From the NCBI GenBank assembly GCA_029204225.1, contig CM055096.1, positions 60,742,957-60,806,956 of the forward strand: a stretch of 64,000 nt of DNA, in the 5' to 3' direction. The notes under the pieces are model-generated. The model was given only the letters and a program-made list of their open reading frames with translations. It made no database searches and was not told the DNA's origin. The DNA is from Diphasiastrum complanatum (Eukaryota; Streptophyta; Lycopodiopsida; Lycopodiales; Lycopodiaceae). Below are positions 30,201 to 36,855 of the stretch, one piece after another; positions within the stretch are counted from its first letter, which is position 1, and every line of letters begins with the position of its first letter. Made by a program: the position numbers and the translations under genes.

Positions 30201-31273
30201 CCATGGATCCACCACTTCAGGGTGCAATACAGCTGTCTCCAACACACTGGATTTCTGAAAATCAGAATTCATCGACCATTCACAACCGTTCGTGGTCTGA
30301 AACAGGCAGATAAGAAACAGGTTGCCCTCATTGCTACAACAGTTTCCTTTCTGCATCAAAGCTATGCAAAAACAAGGTCTGAGGAAACAGCAACAGGCAT
30401 GAACCACCTACCCTACGAGTTTCAGCAGATATGCCCGAGTTTCAAAAACTCAAAAAGAGTCAAAGGCAAGGTCTGCATTGCATGCCTGGTTTGCGGTTCA
30501 ATAAACTGGGTTACATTTCTCTTTCAGTCTCTAACTCTTACAAAATTTCCCTTGAGAAATCAGCACTCCTTCCGGGAAGAAAATTCAAGTGCCCTCTCCA
30601 ATTCCAATTCGATGTAGAACTTGCCTCCATCCCATCCAAGACCACATCTTAGCCGAGCTCTGATACCAATGTAAAGACCACTAAGGAAAACTCCTAAGAT
30701 GAGGATAAGAGAGCACTATAGGAGCACATAGGAGCAAAACCTCCTATCCAATCCTAGATCAATCCTGGATCTAGCCCCCGAGCCATGCCATGTGAATGCT
30801 AGAGGAGAAGAGAGCAATTGGTAACCTGAACCCAAGTTGTCGACGAGTGAATCCTTACCCCAATATAGAGAGAGTAGATTCCTGTGCAATCCCCATGCAG
30901 TCCAACTATAAATAGGTCACAACTTTTCATGCAGTTCTCATGCCTATGTACATGTACATGCACTACTCCATACGTCTCAATGATAGTGTCTGGGTCCTCT
31001 CAAGGTCATTAGTCACAAACTGGCCTTGACACGGAATTAAATCTCGGCGTGACCAACAAACTCGAATACCGAAGGGTCGGTCTACCATATTAGGACTATT
31101 CCATGGCCTTAGTTGAATATGGCCGTAACAGAGGGTGACTGGCAGCATTGAGGGGCTCATCTGCAGCAACAAGAGGGGTGGGGTTTGTAGTATCGAGGGG
31201 GGGAGGGGGAAAGAAATAGAGGGAGAGCGAGGGGGTTGGGAAGAGAGATGTAGGGGTGCAAGTTTCCTACGTG

Positions 31274-31334
<61 letters not shown>

Positions 31335-34300
31335 AAGAAAGCTTTATTAATGTCTTTTCCATGCCAAAAGGCATATAAGACTAATGAAGTACATGTCATG
31401 TATGTGGTAACCATGGGAGCGCATAAAAAACGTCTCCAAACTGTAATAAAGAAAAACATCTAGTGCAACCTAAAATAGACACGTATGCGAGAATGTGCAT
31501 AATAATAATCATATGTGTCTCGGGTAAGATGTCAAGGCTGTGCTGCATCTGCTGTGCTGCTGCTGTAAAAAGATGCAATGCGAACCATAGTATGGGAAAG
31601 CACTGGAGTCTGCCGGCGGCGTCTGTGAGTATGAGCACGTGTATGTGTGATAGTAGTAGTAGTACGCCCCGGCGTAGAATGTCTAGTAATCCTGGTGGTA
31701 TCCTAATGGTGAGAGGTACACTGTCTCTGATCTCTATGAGCATGAGAGCGGCCAACATCCTCGTCGTCATCCTCATCATAATCCTCATCCTCAGGTACTA
31801 AATCATGCGATCTCCGTCTAGTAAAGAACGAAGTAATCAATGGCTGTGAGGTAAAATGCTGGGGTGTCTCGTACAGATCTCTCCGTAGTCTGGACATCTC
31901 GTGTACCATGAGAGCGACACACCGTGGGTCCTCATAAGCTATGAGAGATCGTAGAGTGGTAGGCATCTCTCGGAACAGGCAGTGATATCATCCTCTAATC
32001 TCATAATATACAGGGCACCGAAATATAAAGTGCTCCTCAGACTCCACCTCACCTAGGGAGCAGAACAGGCAAATCCGCTTCTCTCTGGGAATACCGTGGA
32101 ACCTCCCAGTCTCAATAGCTAGCTGATGAGAGGACACCCTGTGCTGCCCCAATGTGATTATGAGGCAATGTGACAATCCCGAGTCCAAGTAGCGTGGCAT
32201 GACCGGGGTCCCTGATGCATCTAGCTCCAAGAAATGAGTCCGATAGAAAGCTGGCTTAACCCCTAACTGGTTATGCCAAGTCTGCTCTAGATATGTGTAG
32301 GAAGCGTCTGATGGAGATGCCAAATGATACAAGTAGGAGGTGAGAGGCCTGAGAGAACCATGATAGCCTGTAGCCCTGATCATGAAGACGTTGTGAGGAG
32401 GATAGTGCAACCTGTATGTATCGCCTGTCTATCTCTGGTAGCGCCTGTATCCTCTATATAGGTGATAAGCTGAAGAACTGCCTCGATCTGTATAGGTGGA
32501 ACTGCAAACTCGGCTAGGAGAATCTCATGGGGAACAGAAGGCTTCGCTCGAATCAACCGAGCTAGCATGGTGGTCTGTAATTGTGAGAGACTGGCCTATT
32601 GTGAAGAAGGAAGACCTACATACCATGTCTCTGCCGCATATAAAGCTGTGGGGGTAACAATGGTATCGAAGAGGTGACACTTACTGCGAGCATCCTGGAT
32701 GGACTTGCGGAAACAAAATCGCTCTAGCTGAACAAGGGAGGCATGTCCTTTCCCTAGTCGAGTGGTAGCGGCCTGTCTCATGCTAAAAGTAGGACCTGAG
32801 AAAAGGACCCCCAAGTATGTGTAGGAAGGGACCACCTCTAGAATCTGTCCGCCCAAATTAAGCTCCTGTCGCTGCATGAATGCCCTCGAAGTGTTGAAGA
32901 CCATAACCTTGGTCTTCCCAATGTTCACCCCTAGGCCCCATCTGGTGCAAAACTCATGCAAGCACTCCAACTGTCGCTGTAGGCCCTCTCTGGTCGGTGA
33001 GAGAGATTATTGGCAAATGGTAACATGCTATCATCAAGTCCTGCTGGTACTGAAGAAAGATGTGATGGGGGTTGCAACTGGAGGGGGTATGTGCTGCTAA
33101 TGTCGTTGGTGGAGTCATCTGTAAGATGTGTGATCCCTCATGGTATGGACTGCGGCTTTGTGAACCATCGGACTCTGAGCAGTACATTGTCTGTGGTCTC
33201 TATGACTCAAAGTGTCATTGTCCTCATAACTATCATGTGAGGCTGGAACAGTCTGTGGTCTTTTGCGAGAGGAGAAGGACGTAATTTGTTGCGTGTCAGA
33301 CTGACTCGATTGCACTGGCTGACATAAATCTTGTCAAGCATCTCTCTGACCATGAGTGCAACAGAGCATGGATCCTCATATGCTATAATGGATCTCAATT
33401 TGGTAGAAGCATTGCGAAATAGGCAGTGATATCGTCCTCTAATCTCATAATAGACTGGGCATAAGAATAAGAAGTGATCCTCAGACTCGACCTCAAATAG
33501 AGAACATAGCTGGCAAATCGTCTCTTCCCGAGGGGTACCCTGGAAGCATCCAATCTCAATCTTGAGTTGATGTGATGAGATGTGGAGCTGGTCTAATAAG
33601 AATCACAAACCATGTGACAAGCTTGAGTTCGTATTCTCGATATAGGAGACGTCTGATGTAGTCATGAGTGCCTACTAGAAGGTCCATGATAGAAATGCCG
33701 AGCGTGTCAAGTAAACCTAAAAGAACCCAGATGGTCGATAACCCTGACTACGAAGGCACTGTGATAAGGTGAGTGTTGCCTATCTTTGCTCATCCATGGA
33801 AAATGCCCTGACTGCTGTATATAGGTGTCAGGTGATAAGCCGGAAGATGGCGTCAAGCTGTATAGGTGGGACTGCAAACTCATCCATAATTATTTGATGT
33901 GGGACGAAGGGCTTAGCCCGTATCATATATGACAACATAAGGATTTTCAAGCGTGAGATACTAGACCAATATGAAGAAGTGAAACGTGTACACCATGACT
34001 CTGCTACATATAATGCACTGGGGTTAACAATGGCTTTAAAAAGCTGAAACTTACTTGGGGCATCTCGAATAAACGTCTGGAAACAGTTAAGTGTAGGATG
34101 ATACCACCTCCAATGGTTGTTCGTCAAAGATAAGCTCCTATCTCAACATGAAGGCCTTGGATGTATTGAAGACCATCTTGGTCTTCGCAATGTTAACCCA
34201 CCCCCAAAAAGCATGAAGATTGCCTAACTGTTGCTGGAGGCCCTCTCTAGTCGTCGAGACCATAGCCACATCATTTGCATAAAGTAGGATTGCTCCAGTA

Positions 34301-34584
34301 TGCAAGTGGTGGTGTGGACGGGGCCCTAAGATGCTCCCATACCCAAGGGCCCCAACTCCCTATTGGCAAGAACTGCCCGGTGCACTATCAAGATAGCGAA
34401 CATTTCCATCTCGGTAATTAACATGTCTACCTGACGTCTTAACCTCTTGGAAAGTTTGACGTCGTTCTTTCACCTGGATATATGTAAGATTGTTGTCCAT
34501 AAAAATTCGCGTGTCTTTTATTTTGGCTCTTTTCCGTAAAGCATCCCTGCGGTTGTTTGATAAAGTAAAATGAATAATCAAGGG

Positions 34585-34639
<55 letters not shown>

Positions 34640-36855
34640 ATCCTGGAATGATTCAGTTTAGTTTAGGCTGAGTATTGGAAACTAGCAAGTCATTTCATTG
34701 TTTCTAAAACTGTTTTTTCCCAAGTTTTCTAAGTTTTAATCATAGAGTATGAGACTATGCAGGTATTTGATGTGATTTCCTCGTTTTGGGGTGTATGAAA
34801 GTACTGAATTTGGAGTTTTGGCATGTTTTTCAGCCAGAGACACTTACAGATAATATTAAGTTTGACCATGGTTATACTGCAGCAAGCCCTCCTATCAGAC
34901 ATGTAAGTTGTTTGTGCTACCATATCTATATTAATGAGAAAGTTGGAAAAATGGGAGGCTATATTGCATGCCTTCTTCTGTCCTGCTTTCACATATTTAG
35001 TACTTTATGTTGATATCAGAAATGATGGTGAAGGCATAAGAAATGTTAAAGTTTCCTTGTCTAGTGAATTCAAGATGGTAGATATAGGACTTCTTAAGTT
35101 CATACTTGGAATAGAAGTTACTAGAGGTAGTTATTTTACTTTTATAAGTCAATCAAAGTATGCTACTTCCATTCTTGAGAGGTTTGGCATGAAGATTGTA
35201 AAGGGATTGACACCCTTATGGAGCAAACTTGTAAAGTTACTAATGATTGTGATGAAGCATTCTTTGAGGACATCACAGTATTTAGGAAGCTAATAGGCTC
35301 CTTAATCTATTTGACAATCACTAGACTAGATTTGAGTTATAGTGTAAGCAAGTTAAGTCAATATATGCAAGGTCCCTTGTATGCAGGCATAGATGACGTT
35401 ACATGTTGGGATGCTTGGTTGATTAATATTTTATTCTATACTGCTAGTTGTTTATAATATAATGCAGGGTTGAATACATAAACTCATTCTTCATTTGTGT
35501 GGTTCGCAGCTACTGGAAATTTTGGGTGAGTTGAATGCTGAACAGCAACGAGCTTTTTTGCGCTTTGTCACTGGAGCTCCAAGGCTTCCACCTGGTGGTC
35601 TCGCTGCATTGAGTCCAAAGCTCACGATTGTGAGAAAGGTATCAAATGCCATGAGACAAACTTCACAATAAAAGTCTAGGTTTTGTCTCCAACAAGTAGT
35701 GACTTGGTGAGGACTTCCTTTCCGGTGCTATTGGTCAGGAGTTCAACTCCAATCTGCCGCTCAAATGAGAACAAAGTCTAGGTTTTTATTGTTTGAATGA
35801 TCCTCCAAATAATGTTGACAGAGTTTCTTCAGTTCTCATTTGAGACCTTTGTGTTAGTGAGTTGACTGGTGATATGCTAAATGAATTTCTCCTTCGTGCA
35901 TTTTCCTCCCAGATACCATCTCTTGAGTATTTTTGCTTTTTGAGATAGGCTTTTTGGATAAATGCCATAATGTGGTTTCCATTCTGTTTGTGCTTTCATC
36001 CAAGATGAGTTTCGTTTTACAAATAGTGTAAGCAGAAAGCCTTTTTTTGCTTTAGTGAATTTTCTGGATTCTTTTATAAAGTCAACTTCTCTACTAGAAT
36101 GTCCTAGTGATTTTGAGTCTGATTGTCACCAGCTATCTTCTAATACAAAGAACGAGCCTCAGTTTTTGGCTTGTTATATCAAGTTGGTCACTCGTTAATA
36201 ATGAGCATGGAACTCAGTGACCTTGATATAATGTGCGCATCGCTTTCTGAGATGCCCAGCTTAGGTTTGTATGAAATTTGCTTGTAGTTGTTTGTCAAAT
36301 GCAGTGCCTGTTTTGTTTAGTTTGAGTTACTTAAAGTGGTAAGAAACCTGTAAAGTTGGTAAATTTCTTCATTATCGTAGCTCCAAGGCAAAGTTCAAAG
36401 TCCTCAAAAAGTGATCAACCATGTGGCTTGATATATGATTCTCATAAAAAGCACTTTATTTAGGTTTGCTGCTAAATGGCAGGTAACTTACTACTCTCTA
36501 TTCTTTAGTTTGCAGACCTTTTGATAAGTGCACGTTGCATTTGCAGCATCCAACAGGAACGAGTGGAGCAAATACTGTTTTGGGTACAACACCACCTGGA
36601 GCTGCGTCAGCTTTGGGAACAACACTTGCTGACGGCGACCTGCCAAGTGTGATGACGTGTGCTAATTATCTGAAGTTGCCCCCATACTCCTGCAAGGTGA
36701 ACTGAATCATTGTTTATTTTGTCAGATGCCGTTTGGATAAGTCTTAATCCTTTACTTGGCAAGTTTGACCTTGTGCCATTGTTTTGTAGGAGGTTATGCA
36801 GGAGAGACTGCTATATGCAATAGCTGAAGGGCAAGGCTCTTTTGATCTTTCATGA
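3489..36855 (+). CDS. UPL3: HECT E3 ubiquitin-protein ligase UPL3 (KAKTUS type), 17 coding exons
   Basis: Exons read by homology and splice sites: 3489-4382, 4881-4991, 5114-5230, 5317-5496, 5614-5778, 9854-10096, 10190-10311, 10443-11925, 19051-19152, 19313-20983, 21174-21392, 21504-21608, 22034-22114, 34834-34902, 35510-35638, 36547-36696, 36790-36855. They sum to 5,907 nt, 1,968 residues plus TGA, close to the roughly 1,890 of Arabidopsis UPL3. The start [12 protein letters not shown] matches the conserved family N terminus; an in-frame ATG 57 nt upstream is less likely. Armadillo-type repeats fill about residues 160-740, acidic and low-complexity linkers follow, and the HECT domain occupies about 1,520-1,968. 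The likely catalytic Cys1935 lies in [13 protein letters not shown], 33 residues from the end. The family transfers ubiquitin through a Cys thioester to substrates. In Arabidopsis UPL3 controls trichome branching and endoreduplication through bHLH factors. All junctions keep frame; all introns are GT-AG except intron 6. Confidence 0.95.
6151..7195 (-). mobile_element. LINE remnant with (TC)n tail on - strand, in UPL3 intron 5
   Basis: Read on the - strand, the right end (about 7195-6930) encodes a broken ORF1-like segment, [17 protein letters not shown]. It is closely similar to [18 protein letters not shown] at 34360-34581. The left end (6201-6255) is the 3' module CTTTTGGCATT...AAAGACAT...AATAAA, also found at 17090-17152 and 31341-31395. 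It runs into a 50-bp (TC)n tract (GA on +) at 6151-6200. The reverse transcriptase is missing, so the copy is internally deleted. A Gypsy LTR abuts its 5' side at 7201. Confidence 0.65.
7201..7644 (+). mobile_element. Ty3/Gypsy-like LTR followed by tRNA-Met primer-binding site
   Basis: The LTR spans about 7201-7629, begins TGTTTGG and ends GTTGTAACA. Two bases later comes TGGTATCAGAGCC (7632-7644), a canonical plant initiator-tRNA-Met primer-binding site. It is clearly related along its length to the LTR at 24190-24637. No gag or pol follows, so this is a 5' LTR with only a short internal stub, inside UPL3 intron 5. Confidence 0.75.
7645..9853. other. Rest of UPL3 intron 5, nothing recognised
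   Basis: Several open frames up to 91 codons show no domain or repeat I can name. The first hundred or so bases may be leader sequence of the preceding LTR element. The segment ends at the ttgcag acceptor of UPL3 exon 6. Confidence 0.5.
9854..11925 (+). CDS. UPL3: UPL3 exons 6-8: central armadillo repeats and linker
   Basis: Exon 6 starts [14 protein letters not shown] and ends FPVLVQ; exon 7 starts [15 protein letters not shown]; the codon split between exons 7 and 8 rebuilds IASFLAGVL. Exon 8 (1,483 nt) holds the last helical repeats ([57 protein letters not shown]), then a Ser/Thr/Ala-rich region and a basic segment ([15 protein letters not shown]). Intron 6 (10097-10189, 93 nt) has a GC donor (CAG/gcaggc), a normal AG acceptor, no stop and a length divisible by three, so it could also be retained, giving a 1,999-residue protein. 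The conserved join [12 protein letters not shown] favours removal. Confidence 0.9.
11926..15369. other. First part of UPL3 intron 8, no gene recognised
   Basis: AT-rich intronic sequence with a pure (TC)n microsatellite at 14909-14932. Short ORFs (for example 13985-14233 and 14585-14854) have no recognisable motif. It is probably older transposon debris, but I could not assign a family. Confidence 0.5.
15370..15841 (+). mobile_element. Ty1/Copia fragment: integrase end and linker, with 3' polypurine-like site
   Basis: Broken frames read [15 protein letters not shown], typical of the Copia integrase end, then about 15685-15800 reads [18 protein letters not shown], the usual RRSTR linker before reverse transcriptase. 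A purine tract GGCAAGGGGAG at about 15831-15841 is followed by TGTTGTGATC, which looks like a polypurine tract and LTR start. Reverse transcriptase and RNase H are deleted. Confidence 0.6.
16205..17070 (+). mobile_element. Ty1/Copia fragment: gag and integrase remnants
   Basis: 16247-16500 encodes a Copia gag-like stretch containing [20 protein letters not shown] and [12 protein letters not shown]. 16645-16755 reads [20 protein letters not shown] and [12 protein letters not shown], matching the conserved integrase region. 16860-16925 in another frame reads [14 protein letters not shown]. Protease and part of integrase are missing, and stops and frameshifts divide the rest. The element continues after a LINE tail at 17240-17530. 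Confidence 0.7.
17071..17240 (-). mobile_element. LINE 3' end with (TTTC)n tail, inside a Copia element
   Basis: On the - strand this reads TACGCCTTTTGGCATGG, then AAAAGACGTTAATAAAGC and four to five TTTC units (17078-17097 on +). The same module occurs at 6201-6255 and 31331-31395. AATAAA sits just before the tetranucleotide tail, as expected at a LINE 3' terminus. The piece lies between the integrase and reverse transcriptase parts of one Copia remnant. The inner boundary near 17240 is approximate. Confidence 0.6.
17241..17530 (+). mobile_element. Ty1/Copia reverse transcriptase start, degraded
   Basis: Frames alternate through [14 protein letters not shown], then [34 protein letters not shown] and [11 protein letters not shown]. 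This is the start of Copia RT (dG-x-dkyKaRLVAKGy-Q), ending abruptly near 17530. It probably belongs to the same element as 16205-17070. Confidence 0.7.
17640..17731. repeat. Three tandem copies of a 31-bp repeat
   Basis: Three near-identical 31-bp units (AGAAACAAAGTATGATTGAT then GATGATGGACT) run head to tail, followed by a further GATGATG. The unit contains a smaller GATGAT repeat, suggesting slippage origin. Confidence 0.92.
17732..19050. other. End of UPL3 intron 8, nothing recognised
   Basis: Short frames at 17870-18097, 18117-18365 and 18772-18990 carry no domain I recognise. The segment ends at the ttctggcag acceptor of UPL3 exon 9. Confidence 0.45.
19051..22114 (+). CDS. UPL3: UPL3 exons 9-13: acidic linker and HECT N-lobe
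   Basis: Exon 9 (34 codons) is strongly acidic ([17 protein letters not shown]). Exon 10 (557 codons) carries the conserved [51 protein letters not shown] and the HECT core beginning [20 protein letters not shown], with [20 protein letters not shown] and [19 protein letters not shown]. Exons 11-13 encode [43 protein letters not shown] and [11 protein letters not shown]. These are the residues expected between the E2-binding lobe and the C-lobe of plant UPL3. All junctions are phase 0 with GT-AG borders. Confidence 0.94.
22890..23160 (+). mobile_element. Ty1/Copia reverse transcriptase fragment in UPL3 intron 13
   Basis: Shifting frames read LYGT (for LYGLKQ), [22 protein letters not shown] and, further on, [13 protein letters not shown]. 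This is the central Copia RT order (YGLKQsPrAWy, sDpnvY, then FeMkDLGe). No flanking Copia domains are attached. Confidence 0.7.
23280..24182 (-). mobile_element. Ty3/Gypsy RNase H to integrase-linker fragment
   Basis: The - strand ORF 23880-23419 (153 codons) reads [20 protein letters not shown] and [13 protein letters not shown], the Gypsy RNase H end, then a linker with [20 protein letters not shown]. The 23900-24180 part holds the preceding RNase H segment with frameshifts. The same region recurs at 26290-27060 in the same orientation, with high similarity in DNA and protein. The copy stops at 24182-24189, where the TG of an LTR begins. Confidence 0.8.
24190..24652 (+). mobile_element. 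Ty3/Gypsy-like LTR with primer-binding site, second copy
   Basis: LTR about 24190-24637, TGTTAGGG to ATTGTAACA, followed after two bases by TGGTATCAAAGCC (24640-24652), a one-base variant of the tRNA-Met primer-binding site. It is homologous to 7201-7629. Its orientation is opposite to the Gypsy coding fragments on both sides, so it is probably a separate insertion. Confidence 0.75.
24653..25546 (-). pseudogene. Chimeric Gypsy integrase tail fused to gag with zinc knuckle
   Basis: An open frame of 316 codons starts at 25546 and reads left on the - strand. Residues 1-15 ([16 protein letters not shown]) look like the C-terminal end of a Gypsy integrase. From about residue 20 it becomes a retrotransposon gag: [48 protein letters not shown] and [14 protein letters not shown] basic segment follows, then a canonical CCHC knuckle, [14 protein letters not shown], encoded at about 24776-24818. 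The last 35 or so codons run into the oppositely oriented LTR and are not native; the stop lies near 24596. An integrase end in front of gag indicates recombination between elements. Confidence 0.75.
25552..28170 (-). mobile_element. Ty3/Gypsy pol remnant: protease, RT, RNase H, integrase
   Basis: On the - strand the order is protease-like (about 28169-27990, [11 protein letters not shown]), protease-RT linker and RT start (27866-27609, [12 protein letters not shown] and [11 protein letters not shown]), RT palm around 27340-27300 (a DDILTY-type stretch), RT thumb and RNase H (27293-26766, [20 protein letters not shown]), RNase H end (26729-26544, [19 protein letters not shown]), and integrase core (26065-25814, [18 protein letters not shown] and HPETDGQ). 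The integrase tail is at 25779-25552 ([10 protein letters not shown]). Each piece is in its own short frame, so the element is dead. The domain order RT-RH-INT is diagnostic of Ty3/Gypsy. Confidence 0.88.
28326..28420. repeat. Possible hAT subterminal region
   Basis: About 28330-28410 holds close-spaced variants of GAATCGT and its complement, next to GTGGTTC repeats. Such clustered short motifs are typical of hAT transposon ends, and a hAT transposase remnant lies 500 bp away. No matching inverted terminus was found, so this is tentative. Confidence 0.35.
28885..29370 (-). pseudogene. hAT transposase C-terminal fragment, broken
   Basis: The - strand reads [20 protein letters not shown], then [42 protein letters not shown], and after a stop [13 protein letters not shown]. 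This is the hAT dimerisation region. The expected Trp after CERN is replaced by a TAG stop (29007-29009 on +), and small frameshifts occur on both sides. The order RPLHA, WW-YG, ERN-S, HTKKRNR matches the intact-looking copy at 54391-55092. Confidence 0.82.
29371..30654. other. Intron 13 segment between hAT and LTR remnants
   Basis: No intact gene. A (CTCCTCT)n-type repeat lies at about 29980-30008. The - strand around 30020-30110 reads [14 protein letters not shown], possibly retroelement gag, which would fit internal sequence of the LTR element to its right, but it is too short to be sure. ORFs such as 30189-30617 (+) show nothing recognisable. Confidence 0.4.
30655..31130 (-). mobile_element. 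LTR with primer-binding site on - strand
   Basis: 30655-30668 is GAGCTCTGATACCA, the exact reverse complement of the tRNA-Met primer-binding site TGGTATCAGAGCTC. One base later an LTR-like block begins TGTAAAG (30670) and ends GTAACA at 31130, about 461 bp with TG/CA borders. The site places the internal region to the left on the - strand. A TATAAATAG at about 30909 lies on the + strand, the wrong strand for this orientation, and may be chance. No partner LTR was found. Confidence 0.65.
31279..31330. repeat. (GA)n tail of the adjoining LINE
   Basis: A 52-bp GA run, read as (TC)n on the - strand, adjoins two AAAG units and the LINE 3' module at 31341-31395. It therefore looks like the 3' tail of the LINE rather than an independent microsatellite. 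Confidence 0.85.
31331..33060 (-). mobile_element. LINE copy A: RT thumb, C-terminal zinc motif, 3' end
   Basis: From right to left on the - strand: 32970-32596 encodes [20 protein letters not shown], a non-LTR RT thumb, with [10 protein letters not shown]. 32568-32380 encodes [20 protein letters not shown]. 32410-31988 encodes [20 protein letters not shown] followed by a zinc motif, [19 protein letters not shown]. The 3' end is TATGCCTTTTGGCATGG, AATAAAGC, then TTTC and TC repeats. The RT catalytic motif and everything upstream are absent or scrambled near 33000, so the copy is 5' truncated with at least one frameshift. The C-terminal block differs from the usual zf-RVT of plant L1 elements. 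Confidence 0.8.
33061..34581 (-). mobile_element. LINE copy B: ORF1-like piece, RT with YAND, zinc region
   Basis: The second copy lies head to tail with copy A. On the - strand, 34581-34360 encodes [20 protein letters not shown]. Then 34340-34150 encodes the RT palm and thumb, where the catalytic YADD reads YAND (34270-34281) within [11 protein letters not shown]. 34127-33828 encodes [19 protein letters not shown] and [19 protein letters not shown], parallel to copy A. 33600-33420 is a degraded zinc region and 33110-33400 the downstream part. ORF1-like sequence runs almost straight into the RT end, so the endonuclease and most of RT are deleted. Confidence 0.78.
34587..34636. repeat. (GA)n microsatellite beside LINE copy B
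   Basis: A 50-bp GA run, preceded by six G, at the 5' edge of the LINE ORF1-like segment and about 200 bp before UPL3 exon 14. Unlike the other LINE-linked tracts it is not at the LINE 3' end. Confidence 0.95.
34834..36855 (+). CDS. UPL3: UPL3 exons 14-17: HECT C-lobe with catalytic Cys
   Basis: Exon 14 (23 codons) encodes [14 protein letters not shown]. Exon 15 encodes [19 protein letters not shown] and [20 protein letters not shown]. Exon 16 includes [18 protein letters not shown], whose Cys codon is at 36658-36660. Exon 17 ends EGQGSFDLS and TGA at 36853-36855, the conserved UPL3 terminus. A 12.7 kb TE-filled intron separates exon 14 from exon 13, yet the residues on both sides join correctly ([22 protein letters not shown]). 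Confidence 0.94.
35000..35400 (+). mobile_element. Ty1/Copia RT/RNase H junction fragment in UPL3 intron 14
   Basis: About 35060-35215 reads [20 protein letters not shown] then [15 protein letters not shown]. After a frameshift, 35250-35390 reads [20 protein letters not shown] then [11 protein letters not shown]. These are the DLG-LkyfLGiE and [16 protein letters not shown] blocks of Copia. No LTR is attached. It lies between UPL3 exons 14 and 15, only 100 bp after the exon 14 donor. Confidence 0.85.
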
